A DNA stretch of 64,000 nucleotides from Paucisalibacillus algeriensis (GCF_000577245.1 NZ_CBYO010000022.1:620001-684000); one strand, 5' to 3'. Counted from the stretch's first letter, positions 41,429-52,000 are shown. Notes: generated by a model not told the origin, from the letters alone. Numbers and translations are program-made.

Positions 41429-43297
41429 TTAGGGTTGGACTGGTTTTCTCCAAATGCCTAATAATATTGCTGATATAATGGTTCCTATTGCTAGTGATAA
41501 TAGGAAGTAGAGTGCATTATCTGCTAGTGGGGTAACAAATATACCACCATGTGGTGCTGGTATAGCTGTGTTAAAGAACTGAGTTAATCCTCCGGCAATC
41601 GCAGCACCCACTAATGAAGATCCAATGACACGTAACGGATCAGCTGCAGCAAAAGGAATTGCTCCTTCTGTAATAAAAGAAAGGCCCATAACATAGTTTG
41701 TTACACCTGATTTTCGTTCTTCCTCAGAGAATTTATGCTTAAAGAACGTACTTGCTAATGCAATGGCTAGAGGTGGTACCATCCCGCCAGCCATAACTGC
41801 TGCCATTAAGCTTCCATCTCCTGTATCTGTAAAAATGCCGATAGAAAACGCATAGGCTGCTTTATTAAATGGCCCCCCCATATCAATTGCCATCATTCCA
41901 CCAAGAACGATGCCAAGTATCACAGCATTACCCGTTCCAAGGTTTTGTAAGAAATCAACCATAGCAGTATTAATCGTTGCAAAGATAGGTCCAAATACAA
42001 AGTACATTAAAATTCCTGTAAAGAATAATCCAAGTACCGGGTAAAGTAATATTGGCTTAAGGCCTTCAAGGGTTTTAGGTAGCCCTCGCAAAACCTTTCT
42101 CAATAAGAGTACGACATATCCAGCTAAGAATCCGGCAACTAAACCACCTAAAAATCCAGCATTACTATTAACCGCAATTAATCCTCCAACCATACCTGGC
42201 ATCAACCCTGGACGGTCAGCTATACTTAGTGCAATAAATCCAGCAAATATTGGGATTAAGAAATTAAAAGCATTTCCACCAATTTCATTTAGGAAAGTAA
42301 AGGTTGTACTCTCACTACCTAAGATACTTTCAAAAAGAAATGAAAGGGCAAGTAGTATTCCACCACCTACAACAAATGGAAGCATATGGGATATCCCATT
42401 CATTAGATCTTTATAAATTCTTCCCCATATAGAGTTTGCCTTGTCTTCCATTTCATCGGCATTTCGTTCACTACCATCACTGTGGAAAATAGGCGCATCC
42501 TGATTAACTGCCTTCGTAATTAGTTCCTCTGATTTTTTGATGCCATCTGCAACAGGACGTTGAAGAACATGTTTTCCATCAAAACGGGCCAAATCTACTT
42601 TTTTACTTGCTGCGATAATAACAGCATCAGCACGATTGATTTCCTCTTCGGATAAAGCATTTTTAGCTCCTTCTGACCCTTGCGTTTCTACACGGATATC
42701 CACATTCAATTCCTTGGCTTTTTTCTTTAATGCATCTTCTGCCATGTACGTATGTGCAATCCCAGTTGGACAAGCAGTGATGGCAACTATAAATGGTTTA
42801 TTCCCTAATGGTTGCTCATCTTTAGCATCCTCTTTTTCTACTTCCTCTTGTTCCTCTGCGAATAAAGCGTGAACTTCCTCCGGTGATGATGCATCTTTTA
42901 ATTGATCAACAAAATCTTTTTCAATTAACTGTCTAGAAAGTGCTGCTAACGTTTCTAAATGGGTGTTATTTCCCCCTTCAGGCACAGCAATCATGAAAAA
43001 CAGATATGCTGGTTGTCCATCGAGAGATTTATACTCTACCCCTTTTTTACTTTTAGCAAAAAGTACCGTTGGTTCTTTTACCGCCTTATTTTTGGCATGT
43101 GGCATAGCAATTCCATCGCCAAGACCTGTTGACGTTTGAGCCTCCCGCTTTAAAATGGCATCCTTAAATTCTGCAACATCGGTAAGGATGCCGCTTCTGT
43201 TAAGGCTTTCAATCATTTCGTCGATTGCAGATTCTTTCTCGGTTGCCTGCAAATCAAGGATCATGATGTCCTTTCTTAGTAGATCTGTAATCTTCAT
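41429..43297 (-). CDS. fruA: Fructose-specific PTS EIIABC
   Basis: 622 residues. EIIA with the phosphohistidine region GIAMPHAK (His67), EIIB with ITACPTGIAHTYMAEDAL (Cys176), and an EIIC membrane domain of 8-10 helices (about 285-620) with GGPFNKAAYAF and ITEGAIPFAAADP. It imports fructose and delivers fructose-1-phosphate to FruK. ATG at 43297 is used because GGTGG precedes it; a GTG lies three codons further upstream. Last gene of fruR-fruK-fruA, 26 bases after fruK. The C-terminus is complete. Confidence 0.96.
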   Translation of the reverse strand: MKITDLLRKDIMILDLQATEKESAIDEMIESLNRSGILTDVAEFKDAILKREAQTSTGLGDGIAMPHAKNKAVKEPTVLFAKSKKGVEYKSLDGQPAYLFFMIAVPEGGNNTHLETLAALSRQLIEKDFVDQLKDASSPEEVHALFAEEQEEVEKEDAKDEQPLGNKPFIVAITACPTGIAHTYMAEDALKKKAKELNVDIRVETQGSEGAKNALSEEEINRADAVIIAASKKVDLARFDGKHVLQRPVADGIKKSEELITKAVNQDAPIFHSDGSERNADEMEDKANSIWGRIYKDLMNGISHMLPFVVGGGILLALSFLFESILGSESTTFTFLNEIGGNAFNFLIPIFAGFIALSIADRPGLMPGMVGGLIAVNSNAGFLGGLVAGFLAGYVVLLLRKVLRGLPKTLEGLKPILLYPVLGLFFTGILMYFVFGPIFATINTAMVDFLQNLGTGNAVILGIVLGGMMAIDMGGPFNKAAYAFSIGIFTDTGDGSLMAAVMAGGMVPPLAIALASTFFKHKFSEEERKSGVTNYVMGLSFITEGAIPFAAADPLRVIGSSLVGAAIAGGLTQFFNTAIPAPHGGIFVTPLADNALYFLLSLAIGTIISAILLGIWRKPVQP

Positions 43298-43323
43298 TCT
43301 TACCACCCTTTATATTTAAGTCG

Positions 43324-44241
43324 TTATGACCTTACTTGTTTAACTTCAACTTTATTAAGAAGAGAAAGAATATCATCTTTCTTCGCCAAATCATCCGAAA
43401 ATGCCGTTCCACTTCCTGATGCAATTCCCATTTTAAAAGCCTTTACAGGGTTCTTTGACTGAATAAACTCCCCTGTAAAACCAGCAATCATAGAATCTCC
43501 AGCCCCAACTGAATTCTTAACCGTTCCTTTAGGATTAATTCCTTTATATGTCCCATTCTTCGTAAATAATAATGCACCCTCGCCAGCCATAGAGACAATA
43601 ACATGTTCTGCACCTAATTCCAGCAATTTTTCACCATAATGAAGCACATCTGCCTCATCTTTTATAGTTACCTGGAATAACTCCTGCAACTCTTCTTTAT
43701 TTGGTTTCACTAGCAAAGGCTTTAGAGGTAACGATGTCATTAAATCCTTACCAGTAGTATCCATAATGAAAGAAGCTTGTTGACTAGAGATTATTTGGAT
43801 TAGCTGGTTATAGTAGTCATCAGGAAGGCTTGGTGGCTTACTACCAGATAAAATCACCGTATCCTCTTGTGTTAATTTTTCAAGCTTCTGCTTGAGTTGA
43901 TTTGCTTCTTCTTGGGTAATAGAAGGGCCGCGTCCATTAATTTCCGTCTCTTCATTAGATTTTATTTTAATATTAATTCTCGTATCTTCTTCAATCGAAA
44001 TGAAATCCGTATTAACTCCGTCTTTCGTTAACCAGTCAGAGATAAATTTACCAGTAAATCCTCCCAAAAATCCTAAGGCGCATGATTTCATTCCTAGTTC
44101 GCGTAATACTCGGGATACATTTATGCCTTTCCCACCTGGTAATTTAAGATCCCTATCCATTTTATTTAACTTCCCAAGGTTTACTTGTGAAACGCTTACC
44201 ACATAATCAATAGAGGGATTAAGTGTTACGGTGTAAATCAT
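43324..44241 (-). CDS. fruK: 1-phosphofructokinase
   Basis: 305 residues of PfkB/ribokinase fold: LPGGKGINVSRVLRELG at the substrate site and SVGAGDSMIAGFTGEF with the catalytic Asp at the ATP/anion hole. It phosphorylates fructose-1-phosphate to fructose-1,6-bisphosphate. The start overlaps the stop of fruR by 4 bases (ATGA), so it is translationally coupled, and it precedes fruA. Confidence 0.96.
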   Translation of the reverse strand: MIYTVTLNPSIDYVVSVSQVNLGKLNKMDRDLKLPGGKGINVSRVLRELGMKSCALGFLGGFTGKFISDWLTKDGVNTDFISIEEDTRINIKIKSNEETEINGRGPSITQEEANQLKQKLEKLTQEDTVILSGSKPPSLPDDYYNQLIQIISSQQASFIMDTTGKDLMTSLPLKPLLVKPNKEELQELFQVTIKDEADVLHYGEKLLELGAEHVIVSMAGEGALLFTKNGTYKGINPKGTVKNSVGAGDSMIAGFTGEFIQSKNPVKAFKMGIASGSGTAFSDDLAKKDDILSLLNKVEVKQVRS

Positions 44242-44987
44242 TTCTCTGCCTCCAAAATCGTTGTATTTTCTTTAAATGATGTTAAATCTATATCACTATG
44301 ATTCGTAATGATGGTTACATTGCTCATGTCACACACTCTTACAAAATTAACCTTATTCCATTTCGACTGATCGGCAACAATATAGCTACTAGCGGACGCA
44401 GCTATTGCTAACTTTTTAATAGCTGCTTCTTCAGGATCTGGTGTTGTACAACCAAATTCTTGATCTATTCCATTAATCCCGATAAACGCTTTATCAAATC
44501 GATAATCTTCCAAATTACGAAGGCTACTCGAACCAACCATTGCCTTAGTCGATGCTTTGATTTTTCCACCTAGTAGTATGGTGTCGACCTGATAATCCGA
44601 TAGTAAAGAGGCATGTTGAACACCATTTGTTACTACTGTAATGTTCCCAACCTTTATAAAATCTATAATCGCTAGAGTAGTTGTACCCGCGTCTAAAAAG
44701 ATAACGTCATTTTCTTCTATAAGAGATGCAGCTAATTTTCCAATTACTGTTTTTTCTTGAGTGTTTTTGAACGATTTCTCTTGAGCAGTTAACTCTTCAT
44801 CCAAATGGTAAATTCTCTTTGCACCACCATGAATGCGCTTTAAATAACCTTGTTCCTCAAGATGGTCCAGGTCTCTTCTAATAGTAGACTCAGAGCAATT
44901 TAACATACTCATCAAATCTTGTGTTTTTACAATACCAGACTTATTAAGCAGGTTTCGAATAACGGAATACCTTTCATCAGTTAACAT
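44238..44987 (-). CDS. fruR: DeoR-family regulator of the fructose operon
   Basis: 249 residues. The N-terminal winged helix (RYSVIRNLLNKSGIVKTQDLMSMLNCSESTIRRDLDHLEEQGYLKRIHGGA) is the DeoR signature, followed by the sugar-phosphate-binding DeoRC domain (VIFLDAGTTTLAIIDFI, VVTNGVQHA, GGKIKASTKAMVG). Fructose-1-phosphate is the expected effector. ATG at 44987 follows AGGAGGTGTGTG; earlier codons lack an RBS. First gene of the operon. Confidence 0.94.
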   Translation of the reverse strand: MLTDERYSVIRNLLNKSGIVKTQDLMSMLNCSESTIRRDLDHLEEQGYLKRIHGGAKRIYHLDEELTAQEKSFKNTQEKTVIGKLAASLIEENDVIFLDAGTTTLAIIDFIKVGNITVVTNGVQHASLLSDYQVDTILLGGKIKASTKAMVGSSSLRNLEDYRFDKAFIGINGIDQEFGCTTPDPEEAAIKKLAIAASASSYIVADQSKWNKVNFVRVCDMSNVTIITNHSDIDLTSFKENTTILEAEK

Positions 44988-45098
44988 CACACACCTCCTA
45001 AAACGGTATTTTACCACCAAATTCATTCAAAAACAATCAAATGCGTTTTCTAACCGTTGAGAGCTAGTTTTAATTTATCCAATTTAATATTTCCCAAA

Positions 45099-45138
45099 AC
45101 AAAAGAGCTTGTTGAGGGAATAATTCCTCAACAAGCCT
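45099..45138 (-). terminator. Rho-independent terminator of the SNF2 gene
   Basis: On the minus strand GGCTTGTTGAGG and CCTCAACAAGCT pair around a short AT loop, followed by CTTTTGTTTT. It lies about 90 bases after the 45226 stop and before fruR. Confidence 0.8.
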
Positions 45139-45225
45139 TCACATTAAACTAAACTATTATTTTTTGCTAAATTGCCCACTATATTCCTCTTTGGCTACCA
45201 TGGATAATGGATACTGACTGATTAA

Positions 45226-48200
45226 CTAACTCAATAAATCGTGAATGTCTTCTTCTGTGAGGGTCCCCATTTGTGCATCCTTTGGATCAATTACTTCTTC
45301 TATCAAATGCCGCTTCTTATCTTGTAGTAGATTCATTTTTTCTTCAATTGTTCCTTTAGCTACGAGCTTAATGACTTGAACAATGTGTTTTTGCCCCATG
45401 CGATGGGCACGGTCTGCTGCTTGTTCTTCAACGGCTGGATTCCACCAGCTATCGTAAAAAATAACCGTGTCTGCACCTGTTAAATTGAGCCCTGTCCCAC
45501 CAGCTTTTAACGAAATTAGAAAGATATCTCGTTCTCCTGCATTGAACCTGTTACACAGCTCCACTCTCTCCTCAGACGGGGTTTGTCCGTCTAAATAGAA
45601 ATGAGAAATTCCACTACCAGTTAGTTCATGACCAATCAAATGCAGCATCTTGGTAAATTGTGAAAAAATCAGCATCCTGCGTCCTGCGTTTCTTGCTTCT
45701 TCCACAATACGTAGCAATTGTTCAAACTTTGCTGAAGAACCTTCATAACCATCGACAAACAAAGCTGGATGACAACAGATCTGCCGTAGTCTGGTTAACC
45801 CAGCAAGGATTTTAATTCTATTTTTCCTAATGGTATCCTTATCTAAATGCCTTAAGGTTTTATGACGTAGTTTTGCCAAATAACTTGCATATAGTTTCTT
45901 CTGTTCTGGCAACATATCACTGGCATCAATAACTTCCTTTTTCTCTGGTAGTTCCCCAAGCACATCCTCCTTCACCCTGCGTAGCATAAATGGGCGAATT
46001 CTACGGGAAATCTGCTTGTTTGTTAATTCACTGTACTCTCTTAATCCTAAGAATAGCTCTGGGAAAACAACATGAAAAATCGACCAGAGTTCCTCTAAAT
46101 TATTTTCCATTGGTGTCCCGGTTAAGGCAAAACGATGTGTTGCCTGGAGCTTTTTCACGACACGGGCAGTCTGGGTTAAAGCATTTTTAAATACTTGAGC
46201 TTCATCAAAAAAGGCGACATGATATTCCTGGTCCTGATACCACTTTATATCACTTCGAAGCAATGGATAGCTTGTGATAAGCACGTCTATCTCGTCAAGA
46301 TCCGATTGTAGATTTACTCGCTCTGTCTTATTTCCATCCATAATTACTGTCTGAATTTCTGGTGCAAACTTCATGATTTCACTTTGCCAATTGTAGGTAA
46401 CCGATGACGGACAAACAATTAATACCTTATTTCCCGATTCACGAATCATGGAAAGCTCAGATAATATAAAAGCAATACTCTGTACTGTTTTCCCAAGACC
46501 CATGTCGTCTGCTAGAATTCCTCCGAATCCGTAGCTTGCAAGTGTCTTCATCCACTTGAAACCGTCTTTTTGATAGTTTCGCAAAACACCTTCTAACTGA
46601 GACGGAACATCAAATTCTAATTGTTCTGGATGTTGCAACTTCCCTAGAAACTCTCGAAAAGATTCTTCCATTGAGACGGCATTACTTTCCTCAAAGTAAT
46701 TTAATAGCCTAAGTCCCTCCACAACAGGTACTTCAAAGGTCTTTTCCCATTCATCATCTTGAGCTGGGACGGACTGTAAGAAGCGCTGAATTTCTTCCAT
46801 TTCTTTGGATTCTAAGGAGAATAACGTACCATCTCGCAGTCGGTAATACTTTCGCTTTTCTTCCAACGCTGCTAATATTTCTTTAATCTCTGCTTCTGGA
46901 ATCCCATCAATTGTAAAGGTAAATTCTAGAAAATGATTCTTTTCCCGATAATGTCTTACCTTGAATTTCGGTATCGTAGTTTTGGGTAAAATTCGCATTC
47001 TCACTGCAGTTGTTGCATACACTTGAACTAATTTCTGTAATTTTGGTAATTCATGGTATAAGAAATTATATTCTATTTCTTCATTTTGAATATAATAGCC
47101 ACTCTCCGTTTGGTTAAACTGGCTATCCACCATCAATTGAAGAATCTCTTCTTCCTTCTCCATATCACGGATAATCATAGAGCCTACCTTTGGTTGCCTA
47201 TGATCAAGTGGATTAATCACTACATTTTCATAATGAAATTCTAATCCAGCTAGCAGTCGATTTTTCAATCGATCAAGATATAGCTTTGCCTTTAATGGCG
47301 TTTTTTGGATCTCGGCTGTAATTTCTCCAGATAAATGAACTTCTCCCATTTTTCTTAACTGTGGCAAAAGCTTTTCCATGTAATATTTCAATCCGTGCCG
47401 AGGTATAGGAATTTCATTTGTTCTGGAATTGTCTAACATACGTTTTAATTCAAATAAGCGTTCTGCTTCCCCTCTTTTGACCGGAACAATTTTACCACCA
47501 GCAAGTACCGTGTCATAGTCTTTTAAAATAACCATGTTAGGTAATCCGTCAATAATTAGTCGATATCCATGATCATCAGTACCAGTAAATTCAAATGTTA
47601 GTGGTAGTGGAGCATCTGACACTGTGAAATCCTGATAATGTCTTCCTTTATATTGCAAGGTTACTTGTGGAGCTTTTACTAATAATGGTTCCAGCCTCTT
47701 CCAAGAGGATGATGGGACAGGTAGGATACCATTGTCTGATTGGTGGTTTACCTTTGCCCGGATATACAATTTTTCATCATCCATTATATGAATCAATTGC
47801 TGTATAACCATATCTGTTTCTTCTGCAAAGCAATGTTTCGTTGGGTCATATGTCAGACTTTTGGAGTGGACATACTTGCTACCTTCTCTTATTCGTTCTA
47901 GGAATTCACGAATATCTGTTACTTGCTTTGAGCCGATGACCATGCCAATACCAAACATATTAGTTCTATCCTCTGCAGGTATCACTTTGCTAAGAATGGT
48001 CGTCTTTAACACGGTTCTATTTTCAAAATGGCGCCTGTAACCACTTGTTGGAATTGGAGTAGACTCAAATAATTCTAATAATCCTTCCGAAAGTTCTCCG
48101 CCACTATATTCAGGAACAAACTCATCATGTATCTGTTTTTGCTGAAGATGCTGCCAAGCAATTAAAACGGCGGCAACATGTTGGCAATCCTTCTGTATGG

Positions 48201-48417
48201 AAGAAAGCGATGGACAACTACAAGTCGCTGTGAAGCTTTCATTATTTTTCATGAGTTGGACACAGAATTCCTCTATCCCATGAACCTTGGCATTTAAAGT
48301 ATCTGGAGTTACCTCTTCAATCATGACCTTTCCACTATGATAAAAGGCATCCCCTCTTTTAAAGGAGACTGCCCCACATCGTTCTTTGATGATCTTTTGA
48401 TTTAGTTTAATTTGCAT
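45226..48417 (-). CDS. SWIM zinc finger and SNF2-type helicase
   Basis: 1063 residues. A SWIM zinc motif near the N-terminus (CSCPSLSSIQKDCQH), a long divergent middle (bacterial SNF2-associated domain, residues about 200-600), then the SNF2 ATPase: LADDMGLGKTVQSIAF (Walker A), FFDEAQVFKN (DEAQ box), LTGTPMENNLEELWSIF, FSQFTKMLHLI, LISLKAGGTGLNLTGADTVIFYDSWWNPAVEEQAADRAHRMGQ. It is expected to translocate on DNA; cellular role unclear. ATG at 48417 follows AGGAGG. A large palindrome (48435-48499) sits 10 bases further up in the leader. Confidence 0.94.
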   Translation of the reverse strand: MQIKLNQKIIKERCGAVSFKRGDAFYHSGKVMIEEVTPDTLNAKVHGIEEFCVQLMKNNESFTATCSCPSLSSIQKDCQHVAAVLIAWQHLQQKQIHDEFVPEYSGGELSEGLLELFESTPIPTSGYRRHFENRTVLKTTILSKVIPAEDRTNMFGIGMVIGSKQVTDIREFLERIREGSKYVHSKSLTYDPTKHCFAEETDMVIQQLIHIMDDEKLYIRAKVNHQSDNGILPVPSSSWKRLEPLLVKAPQVTLQYKGRHYQDFTVSDAPLPLTFEFTGTDDHGYRLIIDGLPNMVILKDYDTVLAGGKIVPVKRGEAERLFELKRMLDNSRTNEIPIPRHGLKYYMEKLLPQLRKMGEVHLSGEITAEIQKTPLKAKLYLDRLKNRLLAGLEFHYENVVINPLDHRQPKVGSMIIRDMEKEEEILQLMVDSQFNQTESGYYIQNEEIEYNFLYHELPKLQKLVQVYATTAVRMRILPKTTIPKFKVRHYREKNHFLEFTFTIDGIPEAEIKEILAALEEKRKYYRLRDGTLFSLESKEMEEIQRFLQSVPAQDDEWEKTFEVPVVEGLRLLNYFEESNAVSMEESFREFLGKLQHPEQLEFDVPSQLEGVLRNYQKDGFKWMKTLASYGFGGILADDMGLGKTVQSIAFILSELSMIRESGNKVLIVCPSSVTYNWQSEIMKFAPEIQTVIMDGNKTERVNLQSDLDEIDVLITSYPLLRSDIKWYQDQEYHVAFFDEAQVFKNALTQTARVVKKLQATHRFALTGTPMENNLEELWSIFHVVFPELFLGLREYSELTNKQISRRIRPFMLRRVKEDVLGELPEKKEVIDASDMLPEQKKLYASYLAKLRHKTLRHLDKDTIRKNRIKILAGLTRLRQICCHPALFVDGYEGSSAKFEQLLRIVEEARNAGRRMLIFSQFTKMLHLIGHELTGSGISHFYLDGQTPSEERVELCNRFNAGERDIFLISLKAGGTGLNLTGADTVIFYDSWWNPAVEEQAADRAHRMGQKHIVQVIKLVAKGTIEEKMNLLQDKKRHLIEEVIDPKDAQMGTLTEEDIHDLLS

Positions 48418-48434
48418 GAAGGCGCCTCCTCTTT

Positions 48435-48499
48435 GGGACAATGGGTCAGGTTTACTGTCCCACTTCTGATTTGGGACGGTAAACCTGACCCCTCGTCCC
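48435..48499. repeat. Long imperfect palindrome in the SNF2 leader
   Basis: Nested inverted repeats: outer GGGAC/GTCCC, then GGTCAGGTTTAC against GTAAACCTGACC, then GTCCC against GGGAC around a 12-base loop, about 65 bases in total. It ends just before the ribosome binding site of the SNF2 gene. The phrase 'ggggtcaggtttaccgtccc' is of the kind dispersed between genes in Bacillaceae; here it can form a strong leader hairpin. Confidence 0.7.
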
Positions 48500-48779
48500 A
48501 CCACCGAACAATTATCTACTTACTCAATTTATCATGAAGTCCAAAAACTCGCCAGTACATTAGATTGTTTGAGATGCTACTTATATAGGCAAAAGCCATA
48601 GTGAGGTTTTGTTGGAACATACTACTTAATAGCTACTCATAAACTATTAAGGGGACAGTCCGTCTATATAGCATTACAACATAAAATTGATGATTTACCA
48701 GTTTTTTGGAACATTTGTCAGTTTCGAGCCGTCCTATTAGAAAGATAGAATAGTCTAATCACAAAAAAGGGGTGTCAAG

Positions 48780-49715
48780 ATGAAAAAATCCATATTTTTG
48801 ATTCTAGTTGGACTTTGTTTTTTCATGTTTCTAGCTGCATGTAGTAACGAGTCGAAAAGCGGTGATTCAGCTGAACTAGCTGAGGATTATGATAGTAGTG
48901 AAGAAAAGTCTGAAGGTTACAGTCTGTCAAATTCAGCAGAAAATGAAAGTGTTAATGAAGAATCAGATGCACCACAAGATGATAAGAGAGCTTCAACCAA
49001 TAAGGCAGACCTTGCTGTAGACCGAAAAATAATTTATACTGCTAATCTAGCTATTGAGGTGAAAGATTTTCAACCCTCTTTCAACCATATTCAGTCGAAA
49101 GTGACAGACTATGGTGGCTATATTGTGGAATCGAATATGAGTGGAGTCGAAGGGGATGACATGGCAAATGGTTATATTACAGTGCGAATTCCTCAGGACC
49201 AATTTCGAGACTTTATTCAGTTAGTTGAAGATGGCAGTAGTAAAGTATTAGAAAGTACGATTTCAGGTCAAGACGTGACCGAAGAATATGTTGATTTGGA
49301 ATCACGTCTGAAATCAAAACGTGTCGTGGAAGAGCGATTACTATCCTTCATGGAGAAAGCAGAAAAAACAGAAGATCTCCTTACCATTTCAAATGATTTA
49401 GCTAAAGTGCAAGAAGAAATCGAGGAAGTTTTAGGACGAATGAAGTACTTAGAGAATAGAGCAGAACTCGCAACCATTACCATTCACATTCAAGAAAATA
49501 ATGTGAAACTTTCAACCATCCATGACGACGATTTAAACACATGGGAACAAACAAAACAACAATTTGTGAAAAGTATTAACATGCTCCTAGCCTTCTTTTC
49601 TAACCTTTTTGTTTTCCTAGTTGGAAACTTACCGGTCCTTTTATTATTAGGGATTATTGGTGCAGTAACATATTTATTTATTAGGAAAAGAAAAGAAAGT
49701 AGACCCCATGATTAA
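48780..49715 (+). CDS. DUF4349-family lipoprotein
   Basis: 311 residues. The lipoprotein signal ends in LAAC (Cys21), followed by an acidic Ser/Glu-rich spacer (25-75), the DUF4349 domain (RKIIYTANLAIEVKDFQPSFNHIQSKVTDYGGYIVESN, VRIPQDQFRDFIQLVEDGSSKVLESTISGQDVTEEYVDLESRLKSKR), a coiled coil (about 175-230) and a C-terminal membrane helix (about 280-303). It is a surface-anchored protein, probably in envelope organisation, function unknown. ATG follows AAAAGGGGTGTC. Confidence 0.9.
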   Translation: MKKSIFLILVGLCFFMFLAACSNESKSGDSAELAEDYDSSEEKSEGYSLSNSAENESVNEESDAPQDDKRASTNKADLAVDRKIIYTANLAIEVKDFQPSFNHIQSKVTDYGGYIVESNMSGVEGDDMANGYITVRIPQDQFRDFIQLVEDGSSKVLESTISGQDVTEEYVDLESRLKSKRVVEERLLSFMEKAEKTEDLLTISNDLAKVQEEIEEVLGRMKYLENRAELATITIHIQENNVKLSTIHDDDLNTWEQTKQQFVKSINMLLAFFSNLFVFLVGNLPVLLLLGIIGAVTYLFIRKRKESRPHD

Positions 49716-49772
49716 ATTATTGACTCTGGCTGTAAAGAGAAACCATATTGAAAGAAGATAAGTCGTAACATG

Positions 49773-49809
49773 AAAATGCTCTCTACTAGTTTATAGTGGA
49801 GAGCATTTT
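49773..49809. terminator. Bidirectional terminator
   Basis: AAAATGCTCTC and GAGAGCATTTT form an 11-base stem with an inner ACTA/TAGT extension; A- and T-runs on either side fit both the plus-strand DUF4349 gene and the minus-strand AlkD-like gene. Confidence 0.85.
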
Positions 49810-49811
49810 AT

Positions 49812-50519
49812 CTAACACCTTACATATTTACGTTTAAAACCCAGCTTTCCTCTGTCTAGTTCCTTTTGAATACTTTCATAAGCGTTGAGGATACTATTCT
49901 TTTTCTTTTCTCGTATTACTTCTACCGGACCTATTTCTTTGGCTGTCTCGACGGCCTTTTCATGGAGTGGTAGATAGGATATCCCTACCGTATACACAAA
50001 ATTATTCATTGATACTTTCGTTCTTTCTGGGGCGTCATGTATGGTATTTTTCACCATTTCAAGCATGTTAGCAATTTTATGTTCGTCGAACTCAAAGTCT
50101 TTGCGGTTTCCTAATAGCCAGCAATAACAACTCCAACCCGCTGACATTCTTAGCTCTTCTCCGCTTCTAATCCATTTATCTGCAACAACTTGCGCTATAT
50201 CTGCTTCCGATAATGTGACGGCTACCACATAATCAGAAATCATATAGAAATATGCAGAATCCATCCAACGATCATAATCCGACTCCGTCATGCCATTTGG
50301 ATCCGCAATAATGCCTGCAAAATACATAGCGTCATAGTTCCCTGTTGCATAAAGTTCCTCTGCTAATGGTTGATTTATTTTAATCTTTTTAGCGATGGGC
50401 TTCATCGCACCTGTAGCCACACCAAAAAGTGGCTCATGAGCACCATTGGACATGTACATTTTTTTCGTTCTTTCCTTACCAAGGGCTTCAAGCTCTTGCA
50501 TAACAGTCTGTAAATCCAT
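49812..50519 (-). CDS. AlkD-like DNA alkylation repair protein
   Basis: 235 residues of HEAT-like helical repeats. MYMSNGAHEPLFGVATGAMKPIAKKI and the later WIRSGEELRMSAGWSCYCWLLG are the marks of the DNA alkylation repair (AlkC/AlkD-related) family, which excises alkylated bases without base flipping. Some members are only structural, so activity is not certain; the catalytic Asp/Trp of AlkD cannot be placed by eye. ATG follows AAGGAAGTGCAGTAGG. Confidence 0.85.
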   Translation of the reverse strand: MDLQTVMQELEALGKERTKKMYMSNGAHEPLFGVATGAMKPIAKKIKINQPLAEELYATGNYDAMYFAGIIADPNGMTESDYDRWMDSAYFYMISDYVVAVTLSEADIAQVVADKWIRSGEELRMSAGWSCYCWLLGNRKDFEFDEHKIANMLEMVKNTIHDAPERTKVSMNNFVYTVGISYLPLHEKAVETAKEIGPVEVIREKKKNSILNAYESIQKELDRGKLGFKRKYVRC

Positions 50520-50622
50520 CCTACTGCACTTCCTTCTTTTCTCGAATTCCTATAGTTACTAGTAATAGTATAGCAAATTTGTCCATTTATCTACATGCTA
50601 GGTACAGACTTGATAATCCAAC

Positions 50623-51171
<549 letters not shown>

Positions 51172-51405
51172 TTATTCTATAGCCTTTTTCTCTTCTATGT
51201 ATTCTTTGAATGCTTTTTGAACTTTATCTTCTTTAGGGGCTATAGTTGAAATTCTCTTTTGGATATCACTAAGTAAGTACAACCCTCTAAAAATACAGCC
51301 TACTACAATCCCAAAAGCAATAATGCCACCAACAATTGGTCCGCCCATCATCAATAAGATGAATCCTAACAGTGTACTCAATATGATTGATATCAGTAAA
51401 TACAT
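51172..51405 (-). CDS. Small two-helix membrane protein
   Basis: 77 residues: two tightly packed Gly-rich helices (3-22, 24-45) and a charged C-terminal helix (SDIQKRIS...VQKAFKEYIEEKK). ATG follows CAGGGAGAGG. Family unknown. Part of a tandem of four small envelope genes ending with an acetyltransferase gene. Confidence 0.65.
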   Translation of the reverse strand: MYLLISIILSTLLGFILLMMGGPIVGGIIAFGIVVGCIFRGLYLLSDIQKRISTIAPKEDKVQKAFKEYIEEKKAIE

Positions 51406-51445
51406 GTAACCTCTCCCTGTCTATAGCCAAAAATTTCATAAAATG

Positions 51446-51670
51446 TTAGCTCAAATTAACATTAAACCACCATACAACAAGGAAAATACTCACAATCCCC
51501 CAAATTGTAGTCCCCATAATCCACCAAACTACCGGTGTCGTCAAATCTTTCTCACTTTCTTTATTACTTTTTAAGAGAGCAACCTTACGTTCCATACCTT
51601 TTTTCATAGAAACAAGAACAACAAATCCAATCACGACAAAACTTAGCGTTATCCAAAATAATAGACCCAC
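51446..51670 (-). CDS. Small two-helix membrane protein
   Basis: About 74 residues with an N-terminal helix (LLFWITLSFVVIGFVVLVSM), a Lys-rich cytoplasmic loop and a second helix (TPVVWWIMGTTIWGIVSIFLVVWW). GTG at 51670 is preferred because GGGTGGGGAAAGAA precedes it; another GTG at 51682 is possible. Family unknown. 40 bases separate it from the next gene. Confidence 0.6.
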   Translation of the reverse strand: MGLLFWITLSFVVIGFVVLVSMKKGMERKVALLKSNKESEKDLTTPVVWWIMGTTIWGIVSIFLVVWWFNVNLS

Positions 51671-51706
51671 TTCTTTCCCCACCCATTAATATACTAAATT
51701 CATAAA

Positions 51707-52000
51707 CTAGTCTTCACCAATAAACATTATCCCTACAAAGGATATGAGAAATACTAATACAACTATTGAAAGTGCGACTGGCCCGACCATCTTTAAATAT
51801 CCTGCTTCCCTTTTATTAAAAGCCAGAATGGTAAATAACAAACCTACTATTCCCGCAATGATCGCAGAGTAAAATAGAAAGAACAGAATAGGTACAATGA
51901 TTCCTTCTGGTTTATCAGGAGCAAAATAATAGCTAGAAGCCATCGCAATCCCACAATACAAACTCAAAATAGCAGACCATTTACTATACTTATAGTTCAT
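51707..52000 (-). CDS. Three-helix membrane protein
   Basis: 97 residues from ATG at 52000, which follows TTGGGGGAAATAAAT. Three hydrophobic helices (about 8-26, 32-60, 72-94) with short loops, one carrying FNKREAGYLKM. It recalls small DUF4064-like or YtpI-type membrane proteins but I cannot assign it. In the same tandem as its neighbours. Confidence 0.6.
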   Translation of the reverse strand: MNYKYSKWSAILSLYCGIAMASSYYFAPDKPEGIIVPILFFLFYSAIIAGIVGLLFTILAFNKREAGYLKMVGPVALSIVVLVFLISFVGIMFIGED

